Assembly (NCBI GenBank): GCA_003168295.1
Contig: PMST01000518.1
Coordinates: 1,228 to 15,263, forward strand
Direction: 5' to 3'
Length of the DNA stretch: 14,036 nt
Source: Actinomycetota bacterium
Lineage (GTDB): Bacteria > Actinomycetota > Actinomycetes > Streptosporangiales > Streptosporangiaceae
The notes under the pieces are model-generated. The model was not told the DNA's origin. It ran no database searches and worked only from the letters and a program-made list of their open reading frames with translations. This document shows positions 13,958 through 14,036 of this stretch, piece after piece (the stretch's first letter is position 1; each line of letters begins with the position of its first letter). The position numbers and the translations under genes are program-made.

Positions 13958-14036
13958 GGCGCCCTGTCAATCTCCAGCCGTCAGCGGGTGAGCGTCAGGT
14001 CCTGACCCCGATCATACGGGTGATCGTCGCAGAGCC

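Noticed and set aside
1..14036. CRISPR array or complete insertion sequence
   Set aside because: No regularly spaced direct repeats outside the propeller coding repeats, and no transposase with terminal inverted repeats.

Overview
The window is high-GC DNA with GTG starts, purine-rich ribosome sites and actinobacterial protein families (a MmpL-type transporter, a NarL-family two-component pair, a cyclase-AAA regulator remnant, a VapBC pair). It most likely comes from a soil-type actinomycete (Actinomycetota); the genus cannot be fixed from the sequence.

Layout. 1-656 shows no gene. 669-1808 (+) encodes a secreted protein of seven ~46-residue repeats, probably a seven-bladed beta-propeller, closed by a strong hairpin. 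2008-2613 (+) is the wreck of a cyclase/ATPase transcriptional regulator. It faces a metallophosphoesterase that has lost its N-terminal half (2702-3214, -), with a hairpin between them. 3290-4048 (+) is an intact VapBC-type toxin-antitoxin pair with its own AT-rich promoter and palindromic operator. 4299-7143 (-) is an intact histidine kinase/response regulator operon. Beyond the kinase start (7386-7659, -) lies a fragment of a second, decayed two-component cassette. It is accidentally in frame with the kinase and gives a misleading 893-residue ORF.

Divergent from the kinase, 7861-11521 (+) reads as one operon: a six-helix membrane protein, a MmpL/RND-type transporter of 714 residues, and a hemerythrin-like metal-binding protein. 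The simplest model is an envelope-sensing two-component system next to the export operon it controls; the regulatory link is inference. 11664-12131 (+) is the catalytic half of a tyrosine recombinase without its N-terminal half, followed by a strong hairpin. 12353-12690 (-) is a small membrane protein broken by a frameshift. 13013-13957 (-) is an intact two-domain protein of unknown function.

The striking theme is intact functional modules (toxin-antitoxin, signalling/export) set among at least five broken genes, including a recombinase. This looks like an old, eroding accessory region. I do not see a CRISPR array, tRNA, rRNA or complete insertion sequence. I do not claim a proven new system; the best candidates are the two-component/MmpL/hemerythrin locus and the secreted seven-repeat propeller.
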